From positions 2,356,001-2,420,000 of the forward strand of contig NZ_CP044399.1 of assembly GCF_008931805.1 (NCBI RefSeq): DNA of 64,000 nt, in the 5' to 3' direction. The position numbers were made by a program, and so were the translations under genes. This document shows positions 9,541 through 18,727 of this stretch, one piece after another (position 1 is the first letter of the stretch; each line of letters opens with the position of its first letter). The notes beneath the pieces are model-generated. The model saw only the letters and a program-made list of their open reading frames with translations, did no database searches and was not told where the DNA came from. Source of the stretch: Moritella marina ATCC 15381 (GTDB taxonomy: Bacteria; Pseudomonadota; Gammaproteobacteria; Enterobacterales; Moritellaceae).

Positions 9541-9753
9541 ATGTTTTTAAAACATAGAATCAATAACGATATGATAGAAGTGATAGGAGAAGATGATCTT
9601 ACTAACCTGTTCCATAATACGGTAATCGGCCGTTATCAGGTTGGTGAGGAACAGCAAGACCCTGAATCATTTAACAAATCAGAGTTACTTTTTCTATCCG
9701 GGGAAGAATTACCACGTTGCTGGACAGACCCACATTATCGAACTAATCAGTAA
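9541..9753 (+). CDS. Conserved-looking small hypothetical protein (70 aa)
   Basis: A short soluble acidic protein (MFLKHRINNDMIEVIGEDDL at the start, then VIGRYQVGEEQQDPE and LPRCWTDPHYR at the end). It has no signal peptide or membrane segment. Codon use looks like its neighbours and it starts with ATG after a GGGGCTAAC sequence. I recall similar small proteins in vibrios but no known function. It stands alone between the divergently transcribed DUF938 gene and the convergent emrD. Confidence 0.6.
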   Translation: MFLKHRINNDMIEVIGEDDLTNLFHNTVIGRYQVGEEQQDPESFNKSELLFLSGEELPRCWTDPHYRTNQ

Positions 9754-9803
9754 TCAGTCAAACGGGAACATCCCTGTTCCCGCTGTATGCTGTTATAAGC
9801 TAT

Positions 9804-11024
9804 TTATAAACTAGGTGTCATGGCTGTATCACTGGTAAAGCGGCGACGCACCCACAGAATACTAACCACCACCAGCACTGCAGCTACCAGCATCACAGTA
9901 CCAAGGTTAAACTGATCTTTAGCGCCCATCAATGATGCAGCTAATGTCGCCAGACCCGCACCTAAGTTTTGCATACCACCCAAAATAGCACCTGCTGTCC
10001 CAGCATGATTTGGGAAAGGTTGAATTGCCGCAGTGGTTGCAGCTGGAAAAATAATGCCAGCACCAATAAATGAAATAAAACCACCACCGATCAAGGAAAC
10101 CACAGTGACTAATCCGCTCATACCGGGGATAACTATCACAACCGCACCAATGATTAATGTCGCCATACCAATATTAAACAGATTACGTTGACCGATACGC
10201 ACCGATAATGTTGCCGATAACCACGCGCCCAACAAATAACCCGGTAATGGTAATACAAATAACCAGCTTACCGTCGTTGGGTCAAGCTTTAACACACTGC
10301 CAAGCAAAACACCTGCCGCCGCTTCAAACACAGCGATACCCGCGAATGTAGCAATAAGGCAAAAGACATAACCTTGAAATTGGCGATTACTCAACACATA
10401 ACTGTAGCTTGTCCAAACGCGCTCATTACGACGCTTTTCTTTCGGCAGTGTTTCATCAAACATCGTAAACATGGCTAATGTCACTAACGCACCTAGGATC
10501 AGCAAAAATACATAACTTGCTTTCCAATCAAATGCCATTGACAGGTAACCACCTACCACAGGTGCAAGTAAGGGTGAAAAGATGACCCCCATACTCACAA
10601 AGCTATTAGCTCGATGCAGTGATGCACCATCGTAACAGTCACGCGTCACCGTTCGCGACATTGCGCCAGCACAACCCGTACCTGAACCTTGGATAAAGCT
10701 AGCTAATAGAAAGTACTCAAATGACGGAGCGAATAAAGCCGCCAATGTACCCACCATGAATATAGCCATGCCCAACATTATCACAGGTCGTCGACCAATG
10801 CGGTCTGATAAAGGGCCGTAGATGAACTGCGATAAGCCATAAGGGATCAGGTAAGCCGCCATAACCGCTTGTAGATACGTTGGCTGAACCGCAAAATCGG
10901 TAGCCATTGCGGCAATAGATGGCACATACATTGTTTGTGTCATTTGCCCTACAGCAGTCAGTATAATAATTAGAAATAGTAATTTTGCCATATTGGCAGA
11001 AGACGATTGTTGTAGCACAACCAT
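9804..11024 (-). CDS. emrD: Multidrug efflux MFS transporter EmrD
   Basis: A 406-residue major facilitator protein with 12 expected helices, acting as a proton-driven drug exporter in the inner membrane. It matches E. coli EmrD along its length: AVGQMTQTMYVPSIAAMA in helix 1, then the MFS loop signature GPLSDRIGRRPVI, GSGTGCAGAMSRTVTRD, and PFPNHAGTAGAILGGMQNLG near the C-terminus. GAGGG is very close to the first ATG, so a GTG two codons later or the Met at residue 12 could be the real start. Confidence 0.9.
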   Translation of the reverse strand: MVVLQQSSSANMAKLLFLIIILTAVGQMTQTMYVPSIAAMATDFAVQPTYLQAVMAAYLIPYGLSQFIYGPLSDRIGRRPVIMLGMAIFMVGTLAALFAPSFEYFLLASFIQGSGTGCAGAMSRTVTRDCYDGASLHRANSFVSMGVIFSPLLAPVVGGYLSMAFDWKASYVFLLILGALVTLAMFTMFDETLPKEKRRNERVWTSYSYVLSNRQFQGYVFCLIATFAGIAVFEAAAGVLLGSVLKLDPTTVSWLFVLPLPGYLLGAWLSATLSVRIGQRNLFNIGMATLIIGAVVIVIPGMSGLVTVVSLIGGGFISFIGAGIIFPAATTAAIQPFPNHAGTAGAILGGMQNLGAGLATLAASLMGAKDQFNLGTVMLVAAVLVVVSILWVRRRFTSDTAMTPSL

Positions 11025-11410
11025 ACCCTCATAATAAGTTACGAATATAAAACGGTAATCAAAGCTAAAAACCGCAATAATTAGAGATAAACTCTAGTTG
11101 GATTGACAATGAAAAGATTGGTGACAGGCTAAATCCATATACGCAATATCTTACTCTGCATTTCAGGCGGCATCATAGTCCTGAGACCCAGCTTAGGCAA
11201 GTAAAAAATCAGCTAAAACACAGTACATTTTAAGACTTATTGGATTAGTTTTTGTAATGTATTAATGAAGTGTTAAATTATCGTTTCATAATATAAATTA
11301 TTCGCTTTTATCGGCCATAACATACCGAAAACAAAAATATATATTACACTCATATTAATAAGGATAATGAAAGTAACTGGCAGGCTAGCGTTTACCGCTA
11401 AGGGGAAAGG
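11025..11410. other. Intergenic region between divergent emrD and uspB
   Basis: 386 bp of AT-rich DNA without a convincing open frame. It must hold both divergent promoters. An AGGGGAAAGG ribosome-binding site lies at its right end in front of uspB. I see no clear repeat or known operator in it. Confidence 0.6.
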
Positions 11411-11749
11411 ATGAATAATAGTGATCTTATTTTTATCGCGTTTTCAATTATCACGCTAATTAATGTCGCACGTGCAGTTTCTTCATTACGCTGCCTGCTC
11501 TATCACATGAGAGATGTTGATCCGTTACTCTATCAACGCGTTAATGGCCGAGTATTTTTTAATACTGAAGGTAATTACACAAAACAAATGCAATTATTCC
11601 ATTACATCCGTCGTGATGAGCATCTACAGCACTTTGACGAATACTTTATTTACCGCTGTAGTAAGGTAAAAAAAATATTTACCTTGTCCAGCTATCTCGT
11701 CGTTTGCAACATCCTGCTTATCCCAACCTTGATGTATCTCGATTTTTGA
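11411..11749 (+). CDS. uspB: Universal stress protein B (UspB)
   Basis: A 112-residue inner-membrane protein with one hydrophobic helix at each end (residues 5-25 and 90-110), matching the 111-residue E. coli UspB in length and layout. Shared features are INVARAVSSLRCLL after the first helix, DPLLYQRVNGRVFF, and DEYFIYRCSKVKKIF before the second. In E. coli UspB is induced by RpoS in stationary phase and is needed for ethanol resistance. A strong AGGGGAAAGG site precedes the ATG. E. coli uspB sits next to uspA, but no uspA is seen here. Confidence 0.88.
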   Translation: MNNSDLIFIAFSIITLINVARAVSSLRCLLYHMRDVDPLLYQRVNGRVFFNTEGNYTKQMQLFHYIRRDEHLQHFDEYFIYRCSKVKKIFTLSSYLVVCNILLIPTLMYLDF

Positions 11750-11794
11750 GCAGTATTGACTCAATGATGTTCCCCCTATTCGACGCGAGTGTAT

Positions 11795-12205
11795 TTAAAA
11801 ATCAATTTTAATACCTAAGCTCGCTTCTAACTTGATATCCACATCTTCTACCACATACAGGCTTGGACCAAGTTCTGCATACAGGATTATCTGCTCAAAA
11901 GGTTGTTGGAATCCGATACCTGAGCGTACAGCTACCTTATGCTTATGGTGGTCAACAAGTTGTGCGCCTAAATAAACATAGAGCGGTGCTAATTTAGGTT
12001 TTTCCAATAATGCCGCCACACTGAAAGTCTGATCAAACGCAATACCGAAATCTTTCAGGCCCAAGGAAAAACGCAAGTCATCTTGTTGATATTGAAGCCC
12101 TGACATAGGACTCCCCAAAAATACAGCAATCTTTTGTTTTGAAAAGCTATTAAATGGACACGTCAACACCAACAGCAACACACTGATACATTTAATTTTA
12201 GCCAT
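11795..12205 (-). CDS. Small secreted, outer-membrane-like protein of unknown function
   Basis: About 136 residues from ATG 12205, chosen because AAGGGGGAGGG lies just in front and the protein then starts with a signal peptide (AKIKCISVLLLVLTCPFNSF). A longer frame to 12238 exists but would bury that signal. The mature part alternates polar and hydrophobic residues and ends in IKIDF; a final Phe is the usual C-terminal signal of outer-membrane beta-barrels. No family recognised. It is convergent with uspB, 45 bp apart. Confidence 0.65.
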   Translation of the reverse strand: MAKIKCISVLLLVLTCPFNSFSKQKIAVFLGSPMSGLQYQQDDLRFSLGLKDFGIAFDQTFSVAALLEKPKLAPLYVYLGAQLVDHHKHKVAVRSGIGFQQPFEQIILYAELGPSLYVVEDVDIKLEASLGIKIDF

Positions 12206-12542
12206 AAATCCCTCCCCCTTAAAAGCAATGTTAAACAAATACTCTGCGAATTCAATTCAACGCTATATAAAAGCCTAGCTGAAAACAGTACAAGCTGCTA
12301 ATACGCTAAAGTTTAATTTCAAGACAAGCTAAGCCGACCAGTTAGCCGATTTGAAAAAATACCGGGTAGCTCGCTGAAATAGATAAATTCAACAGTATGA
12401 TGATAAATCATACAAACGTTTAAATTACCTGTTCAAAAAAGTTCAGGTTAAATACACAATTTGTAACATCTATGTTGCAACCAAATAACTAACTCAGTGT
12501 CACTTTATATTCACAAAACAACTTAATGATAGGAAGAATTAT
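12206..12542. other. Intergenic region upstream of fadD
   Basis: About 337 bp between the divergent outer-membrane-like gene and fadD. It is AT-rich and must carry the fadD promoter; AGGAAG lies 7 bp before the fadD ATG. No convincing FadR operator could be assigned by eye. Confidence 0.5.
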
Positions 12543-14141
12543 ATGTTATCGAATGCTGCTGTAGAAAAAATAGAATTGAATGGACTCAACTGTATTGCTG
12601 ATTTGGTACAAGATACTTGTGAAGAATATGCCAATAAACCTGCTTATACCTGTTTAGGTAAAACCCTTATATTTAAAGAGATAGACCAGCTATCTGCCGC
12701 ATTCGCATCTTATTTACAAAACTATACCGACCTAAAACCAGGTGATAAGATTGCGATCCAATTGCCGAGCATTACCCAATTTCCTATTGTTGCTTATGGC
12801 GCGACTCGCGCAGGATTAGTATTAGTTAATACCAACCCACTTTACACGCCACGTGAAATGTTACATCAATTCAACAATTCTGAAGCAACGGCATTAGTTA
12901 TCTTATCTGACCTATTGCCGGTGGCAGAAAAAGTACTGCCAGATACCAATATTAAGACAATCATTACTACTCATGCTGCCGATTTACTCGCACCACAAGC
13001 GCAAGGTTCTTCCCAGGTAGATACAATTTCATTACTTGATGCGATTGCACTCGGTAAAAAGAATCCTTACTTACCCGTTGCTTGTCATATCGATGACCTC
13101 GCTGTTTTACAATACACTGGCGGCACAACCGGACTGTCAAAAGGCGCAATGCTCAGCCACGGTAATGTACTAAGTAATACCATCCAAACCAAGGGGCGTT
13201 TATCTAACGAAATAATGGCAGGCGAAGAGGTACTCATATCACCGCTGCCGCTCTATCATATTTACGCATTTAACATCACCCTATTGCTTTACTTTAGTAC
13301 TGGTGCCCACACTGTATTAATACCGAATCCACGAGACATGCCAAGTTTTGTCAATGCAATGAAAGCGGTCACATTTACTGCCATCTCAGGTCTGAATACC
13401 TTATTTGTTGGTTTATGTACTCAGCCTGAATTTAAAGCATTAGATTTCAGCAAATTAAAAATAACCACTTCAGGCGGCACTGCGCTCACCAGTTCAACTG
13501 CCAAGTTATGGAAAGAAGTCACTGGCTGTGATATCTGTGAAGGTTATGGCTTATCTGAAACATCGCCAGTCGTCACATTTAACCGTCCAAACGAAACTTT
13601 GGTTGGTTCAATTGGCGCAGCCTTACCCGGTACCGAGATTAAACTACTTGATGAAAGCGATAATGAGGTTGCAGCAGGTCAAGCTGGTGAATTATCTGTG
13701 CGAGGCCCGCAAGTCATGCAAGGTTACTGGCGTAGCGATGCAGCAACAGCAGAAGTCATGACCAGTGATGGTTTCTTTAAAACGGGCGATATAGCCGAAC
13801 AATTAGACAATGGTTATTACAAAATTGTAGATCGTAAAAAAGACATGATCATCGTATCCGGTTTTAACGTTTACCCTAACGAAGTCGAAGAGATCCTATC
13901 AAATCACAGTGGTATTTTAGAGGCAGCAGTGATCGGTGTACCTTTAGAGAAAACTGGTGAATCGGTGAAAGCCTTTATCGTCAAATCTCAGCATAACCAA
14001 GACCTTGAGGAGGGGGATATCATTGCACACTGTAGAGAGTTTTTAACGGCCTACAAGGTACCTAAGCAAATTGTATTTATGGACGAGTTACCAAAAACAG
14101 CTGTAGGTAAAATTTTACGCCGTGAATTACGCGCTGTATAA
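12543..14141 (+). CDS. fadD: Long-chain fatty-acid--CoA ligase FadD
   Basis: A 532-residue ANL-superfamily enzyme that activates fatty acids with ATP and CoA for beta-oxidation or phospholipid synthesis, at the inner face of the membrane. Visible motifs are the AMP-binding P-loop YTGGTTGLSKGAMLSHGN, EGYGLSETSP, the adenine-binding region KTGDIA, and the fatty-acyl-CoA synthetase signature YYKIVDRKKDMIIVSGFNV, then the catalytic Lys in KTAVGKILRREL. Slightly shorter than E. coli FadD (561). Good AGGAAG site. It ends before a strong terminator. Confidence 0.9.
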   Translation: MLSNAAVEKIELNGLNCIADLVQDTCEEYANKPAYTCLGKTLIFKEIDQLSAAFASYLQNYTDLKPGDKIAIQLPSITQFPIVAYGATRAGLVLVNTNPLYTPREMLHQFNNSEATALVILSDLLPVAEKVLPDTNIKTIITTHAADLLAPQAQGSSQVDTISLLDAIALGKKNPYLPVACHIDDLAVLQYTGGTTGLSKGAMLSHGNVLSNTIQTKGRLSNEIMAGEEVLISPLPLYHIYAFNITLLLYFSTGAHTVLIPNPRDMPSFVNAMKAVTFTAISGLNTLFVGLCTQPEFKALDFSKLKITTSGGTALTSSTAKLWKEVTGCDICEGYGLSETSPVVTFNRPNETLVGSIGAALPGTEIKLLDESDNEVAAGQAGELSVRGPQVMQGYWRSDAATAEVMTSDGFFKTGDIAEQLDNGYYKIVDRKKDMIIVSGFNVYPNEVEEILSNHSGILEAAVIGVPLEKTGESVKAFIVKSQHNQDLEEGDIIAHCREFLTAYKVPKQIVFMDELPKTAVGKILRRELRAV

Positions 14142-14183
14142 CAAGCACTAGACTCGGTATAGCGCTACATTAGTAATAAGATG

Positions 14184-14217
14184 AAATGACGACAAGCACC
14201 AGCGGTCGTCATTTTTT
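14184..14217 (+). terminator. Rho-independent terminator after fadD
   Basis: A 10-bp perfect stem (aaatgacgac with gtcgtcattt), an 11-nt loop and a following T run. It lies 43 bp after the fadD stop and between two convergent genes, so it may also slow transcripts coming from the histidine kinase. Confidence 0.85.
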
Positions 14218-14239
14218 ACGACTAAAATAAGCATGATGA

Positions 14240-15664
14240 TTACTTAAATGGGCTACAACATTCACATTTAAACTCAACAATAAACATCGCCCCACCCAGT
14301 TTACTGGTTTTAATGTCTATCTTACCTTGCATGGTTTTAACCGCCGTATTCACAATTGCTAAACCTAAACCAAAACCACCAGTCTGTCGACTGCGGCTGT
14401 TATCTAAACGTGTAAATGCATCAAGCACTTGTTCACGTTGCAGTGGGCTGATGCCATCGCCATCATCTTCGACAATAATACAGCAACAATTAACATGTTT
14501 TTTAAGGGTGATCTTAACCCTTGAATCTGCGTATAAACAGGCATTCTTTACCAGATTATCAACGATAAGTTGAAGGTAGCGAGGGTTACCATCCATACTA
14601 ACCCAATCAATATTTGATGAAATCGATATGTGGGGATATTGACGCTTAAATTCACTTTCACGTGACTTTATTAAACAGCTTAGATCAACGGGCTGATTGA
14701 TAGATGATGGATTATGCTCGATCGTTTGCAACATCAAGATATCATTAGCCAAGGCTTCCATCTCGACTGAATAACGACTCAAGTCACTATGTAATGCAGT
14801 GGTATATTCACTATGCTCTTCATCACTTAATAACCCCATCACCAACTGAATTCGGGTTAACGGCGTGCGTAATTCATGTGCAATAGCATTCGCCATCACC
14901 CGTTGTTGGTGTTGTGAATGCTGCAGTGATTCAGCCATTTTATTAAAACTTGTCGCCATTTGATTCAAAGGTGCGGGAATTTTATTGTTGACTCGAGTAT
15001 CTAAATCGCCCTTTGCTAACGCTAAGCTAGCATCACTTAAACGATAGACGTGATTGGATATATTTCTAACACTGGCATACAGCACTAAGGCAATACTTAA
15101 AAAGATAAAACCTACTAAAAAAAAGAAAGCATTATCCTCATCATCTGCCCACTCCTGAGGGCCATCCATTGGATAAATAGCTTCACTTCGATCAATAATG
15201 AGTAATAAGCCATCTTTATGTGGCAAAATAATAGCAAGACGACGCTGATCATTTTCCATTCCATGTTTGTAAACGAATACTCCCCACTTACCTATACCAG
15301 CAGGTAAAGGTGGGTAATCTTTGTTTGGTTTTATATCAACAACATCTAATAATTCGTGACTTCGATGATAGAGTAAGGCATCTTTCATTTTGATATTTTT
15401 AATGGTAAACCCGGTAAATCGACTCAATAAATCGACTTCCATATTCCAAAGATCTGTATCTTCGACAAAATCATCTAATAGCTTAGCCGCAAAACTAGCG
15501 TTATAGACGAAGTCATCATCATCAAGTTGATCGTAATAATAATCCATCGAGAGACTAACAAAGACGACGCTACCTATAATTACGGCAGTGACACCAATAT
15601 ATAGCTTTAAAAATAGCGTATTAAAGGAATAGTAACGAATCCATCCCTTCAGCTTGGTAACCAT
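14240..15664 (-). CDS. Sensor histidine kinase, RstB-like
   Basis: About 474 residues: a membrane helix near residues 20-40, a periplasmic sensor of roughly 140 residues, a second helix (FFFLVGFIFLSIALVLYA), HAMP, HisKA with IAHELRTPLTRI (phospho-acceptor His) and a HATPase with DNLVKNA, DDGDGI and GFGLGLAIV. GFGLGLAIVNTAVKTMQGKI and the HAMP-HisKA order are close to RstB. The ATG at 15664 starts one base after the regulator's TAA, which favours coupling; a TTG at 15679 with an AAGGG site is the alternative. The signal sensed is unknown. Confidence 0.85.
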   Translation of the reverse strand: MVTKLKGWIRYYSFNTLFLKLYIGVTAVIIGSVVFVSLSMDYYYDQLDDDDFVYNASFAAKLLDDFVEDTDLWNMEVDLLSRFTGFTIKNIKMKDALLYHRSHELLDVVDIKPNKDYPPLPAGIGKWGVFVYKHGMENDQRRLAIILPHKDGLLLIIDRSEAIYPMDGPQEWADDEDNAFFFLVGFIFLSIALVLYASVRNISNHVYRLSDASLALAKGDLDTRVNNKIPAPLNQMATSFNKMAESLQHSQHQQRVMANAIAHELRTPLTRIQLVMGLLSDEEHSEYTTALHSDLSRYSVEMEALANDILMLQTIEHNPSSINQPVDLSCLIKSRESEFKRQYPHISISSNIDWVSMDGNPRYLQLIVDNLVKNACLYADSRVKITLKKHVNCCCIIVEDDGDGISPLQREQVLDAFTRLDNSRSRQTGGFGLGLAIVNTAVKTMQGKIDIKTSKLGGAMFIVEFKCECCSPFK

Positions 15665-15665
15665 A

Positions 15666-16370
15666 TTATTGCTTAACAAATAGGTAACCCTTGCAGCGAA
15701 TTGTTTTTATGATTTGATACGGTGCGGCATCATCTTTTATCTTTTTACGTATGCTCGATAAACGCATATCCAAGGCTCTATCTAGGCCATCAAACTCGAC
15801 GCCTTTGAGTGCTCGATAACATTCGTCTCGACTGACGATCGTCCCCGCTTGTTTAGCTAAATAGGCTAACATTTCATATTCTGCGCCAGTTAAAATTATC
15901 TCTTTATTTTCACGCGTAACAAGACGTTTTAAGGTATCTATCGTTAAACTACCTGTATGATTTATCGCGTTCGTATTTTTACTACTTCTATTTTCACGAC
16001 GCAAAAATGCCTCGATGTGTGACAACAAAATATGTGGTCGTAATGGTTTGTGTAAATAGCCATCAGCGCCAGTGTCTAATGCTGACATTTCCGATATTTC
16101 CTCACTACAAGCGGTCAACATAATAATCGGCCCGCTATAAAATTCACGGCTTTGCTTACAGACTTCGATGCCATCTAAACCAGGCATCATGATATCTAAT
16201 ACCACTAGATCAGGTTTTAACCGAGCAATATCAGCCAGTCCATCAATACCATTATTACTCAGCGATACTTGATAGCCTTTACTGCGTAAGAACATATCAA
16301 GAAGTCGACAAATTTCTAAATCATCTTCAACAATTAAAATGTGTTTTTTGTCATTCTTTAACATGTTCAA
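15666..16370 (-). CDS. OmpR/PhoB-family response regulator, RstA-like
   Basis: A 234-residue regulator. The receiver has the acidic pair in LIVEDDLEI, phospho-acceptor Asp in LVVLDIMMPGLDG, the Thr in MLTACSEE and Lys in YLHKPL. The C-terminal winged helix has LTGAEYEMLAYLAKQAGTIVSR and a final IRCKGYLFV, the normal DNA-binding end. It partners the kinase encoded immediately downstream. It has no autoregulatory site I can identify; the lipoprotein block upstream in the same direction is a candidate target but this is only positional. Confidence 0.88.
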   Translation of the reverse strand: MNMLKNDKKHILIVEDDLEICRLLDMFLRSKGYQVSLSNNGIDGLADIARLKPDLVVLDIMMPGLDGIEVCKQSREFYSGPIIMLTACSEEISEMSALDTGADGYLHKPLRPHILLSHIEAFLRRENRSSKNTNAINHTGSLTIDTLKRLVTRENKEIILTGAEYEMLAYLAKQAGTIVSRDECYRALKGVEFDGLDRALDMRLSSIRKKIKDDAAPYQIIKTIRCKGYLFVKQ

Positions 16371-16417
16371 GGATGCCTTATATCTTCATAAATAAGTTTA
16401 AATACAGAGCTAAGCAT

Positions 16418-16660
16418 TTAAAGTTTAGATAAATCTAGCTCACTATCATTAAATTCAATTGTTTGAATATTCGTTAACGTAATAAGTACCGTTACGAGTA
16501 TTTATTTTATCTTGGGTATTACCTGAGATATGACTATTATTTATCCCAGTTAAACGCACTGACGTCAAATATTGTGACTTGGAGGTATATACTCAGTAGG
16601 GCTATGACAGCCAGTGAGTAGCACTCCAAGCAGCACACTGATACTAACAAACTTACGCAT
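16418..16660 (-). pseudogene. Decayed, internally deleted copy of the neighbouring lipoprotein gene
   Basis: From ATG 16660 it encodes a lipoprotein signal peptide (MRKFVSISVLLGVLLTGC) almost the same as that of the intact gene at 16763-18475, then stops after 31 codons. In another frame it continues SKSQYLTSVRLTGINNSHISGNTQ and, after a further shift, NIQTIEFNDSELDLSK, both matching the C-terminal end of the intact protein. About 450 internal codons are missing. It is therefore a tandem duplicate that lost its middle and then its frame. A clear GGAGG site still precedes the ATG. Confidence 0.85.
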
Positions 16661-16762
16661 TTAAACCTCCATTTTTATACAATACGCAAATAATTTATAC
16701 ATCATAAGAAATAACTAAGTTATTTAAGTATCTTTAGGCTAGAGTCAGGCGTTAAAGTCAAG

Positions 16763-18475
16763 CTATCGCGATAGGTTAAGTTCACTATCATTAAATTCAA
16801 CTTTCTGAATGTTTAGCAACTTATCAGTACCATTACGCCCATCAACCGTATCCTGCAGCAAGAACCCTTCTCCATCAGCCCCAACTATAAATTCAGATTG
16901 TAAACCGTTTACTTTATATGTATTTACTCCACCTTTACCGTCAATCTGATTATCCCCTTGATTACCCATCAAGACGTTATTTTGGCTATTACCTACAATA
17001 TTACTGTTATTTTTCCCTGTTAAGCGCACCGACTGTAAATATTGTGATTTTGCCGTATAACTTAACGCCGCATTATATTCCATATAAAAAATGCTACCAA
17101 CTGCAAAACTCGGGTCTATATCCATAGTTGTTGGGATATATTCAGGTAAAAATTCAGCAATAATCGCCTGTCCATTACTATCATGCGCTATTTGTAATGC
17201 ACGAGAGTTGCCCGTGTAACCATCCATACCCGCTGGGAGCCCTTTCCACATACCGTAATATGCTTCCACTATGGCGGCAAAATATTCATGAGAAACACTA
17301 TTACCGGTTTCTAAGTCACCTTCAGCACGCCATTCTTCAAGTTGGTCAGCGTCAGGGTTCCATACATTGTTTGTTAACGCCACCTCTGCTTGGTCAGCAA
17401 TTTTCTTTTGTAGTGATGCTAACGCAGGGGCTATGCCCTGTGCTTGGGTAAGGTGTAATACTTCTTCAAAGGTTGCATCTCGCGCAGATGATGGCGCAGC
17501 TAAGTAGCGACTATCACCCTCCACAAAAATCTCAGTCGCATATAGATCCTGACCAAAATCCGCTATTTTACTATTACCAAGCTCCCCTTCCATGGCATTT
17601 TCAGAGGCTTTTTCATCATTAAAAATAAATAATGACGCACCTCGATCACCCATACTGTTTGCGACCAGGGTTTTCTTTACTGTCGCAGTATCAGCTAAAT
17701 AAAATTCAAGTGTATTTCGAGCTTTAAGTAGCTGTGCTAGAGATACTTTTGATTGAGCGAAAATATGAATCGCTTTACCATTAGGTACTGTAACCCAAGT
17801 ATAGCGATCAAATAAATCGGTTGCAGCTTGGCCAAACTGACTTGGCACAGCAAACACGTTAGCCTGTTCGTTGGCAGTCATGTCTCGTGTTGCAATATCG
17901 TACTTGGCCATGTCCGCAGCGCTCATCCAATGAATATCATTGGCGCTTGCTGCATTGAGGGTGTACCAATAAAAATTTGGATCGATACCAATTTTATTAT
18001 AGTAAGTTAAATAGCGCAGGTGCTCAGGATGACTTGCAGCTAAGTCTTTACCTTCGGTGCCATTTCCGTCTGCCCAAGAATGAACACCAATGCGCGCACT
18101 CGGATCAACAATACGCTCTACACCTGCAAGGAAAAAATCAGTGCCGCCCGACGCGATCATAGCCTCGGCGGGGAGCATCGTTTTTAAGTTTTTACTGCGT
18201 ACTAACAAGGAGGCTTTTAAGTTCGCTTCATCATCCCGAGAACCGGGCACTTGCACCATCACAATCGTATCGACCTGTGGATTAGCAGCTGTCATCGAAT
18301 TTAGCTGTGCAACAATATCGCTATTAATTTCACCATTCATATAGGCTTTATTACCATAAACGGTAAATAATGGTGTTTTACCGCCTGCACTTGTTGATGA
18401 ACCACTGTCATCTGAACTATTGCAACCTGTCAATAATAACCCGAATAGAACTGCCACACTCACGAATATCTTCAT
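16763..18475 (-). CDS. Large lipoprotein with a ClpP/crotonase-like domain and a Ca-binding-repeat-like tail
   Basis: 570 residues. The signal peptide ends in the lipobox LLTGC, so the protein is lipid-anchored. Residues ~35-190 look like a ClpP-type serine hydrolase fold: strand VDTIVMVQVPGS, then IASGGTDFFLAGVERIV with a possible nucleophile Ser, and ARIGVHSWADG with a His. The middle (FEEVLHL, then EYFAAIVEAYYG about 70 residues on) resembles a zincin such as the anthrax lethal factor fold with a damaged HExxH; this is tentative. The end has NVLMGNQGDNQIDGKGG, a hemolysin-type calcium-repeat-like turn. Function unknown. A decayed copy lies just downstream. Confidence 0.7.
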   Translation of the reverse strand: MKIFVSVAVLFGLLLTGCNSSDDSGSSTSAGGKTPLFTVYGNKAYMNGEINSDIVAQLNSMTAANPQVDTIVMVQVPGSRDDEANLKASLLVRSKNLKTMLPAEAMIASGGTDFFLAGVERIVDPSARIGVHSWADGNGTEGKDLAASHPEHLRYLTYYNKIGIDPNFYWYTLNAASANDIHWMSAADMAKYDIATRDMTANEQANVFAVPSQFGQAATDLFDRYTWVTVPNGKAIHIFAQSKVSLAQLLKARNTLEFYLADTATVKKTLVANSMGDRGASLFIFNDEKASENAMEGELGNSKIADFGQDLYATEIFVEGDSRYLAAPSSARDATFEEVLHLTQAQGIAPALASLQKKIADQAEVALTNNVWNPDADQLEEWRAEGDLETGNSVSHEYFAAIVEAYYGMWKGLPAGMDGYTGNSRALQIAHDSNGQAIIAEFLPEYIPTTMDIDPSFAVGSIFYMEYNAALSYTAKSQYLQSVRLTGKNNSNIVGNSQNNVLMGNQGDNQIDGKGGVNTYKVNGLQSEFIVGADGEGFLLQDTVDGRNGTDKLLNIQKVEFNDSELNLSR

Positions 18476-18553
18476 ATGAATCCCTTTACCTATGATGTAT
18501 GTATGAATAACAGCGTCATCATATAAAACGAAACGTAAGCTTTCAGTCTCTAA

Positions 18554-18580
18554 TTTGTCAGCTTTGTCAGCTTTGTCAGT
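18554..18580. repeat. Three tandem 9-bp repeats upstream of dinG
   Basis: Three consecutive copies of tttgtcagc (the last ends in t) in the gap between the lipoprotein gene and dinG. The unit is short and could change copy number by slippage; no function is evident. Confidence 0.7.
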
Positions 18581-18727
18581 GGCGAATAAGCGCTAACACG
18601 GCATTTTTATAAACTACTGTAAATTTATCAGTGTTCTCCGCCGTAATATCTATACAGATTTTATAATTGCGCTAAAATAGAGGGATTATAAAAGTACTAA
18701 CGACCTTTCTTCAGATTAAGAGTAAAC

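Noticed and set aside
18617-18631. CTG-N9-CAG upstream of dinG as a LexA (SOS) box
   Set aside because: LexA sites have CTG-N10-CAG. Here the spacer is nine bases, so the match fails even though dinG is SOS-regulated in E. coli.
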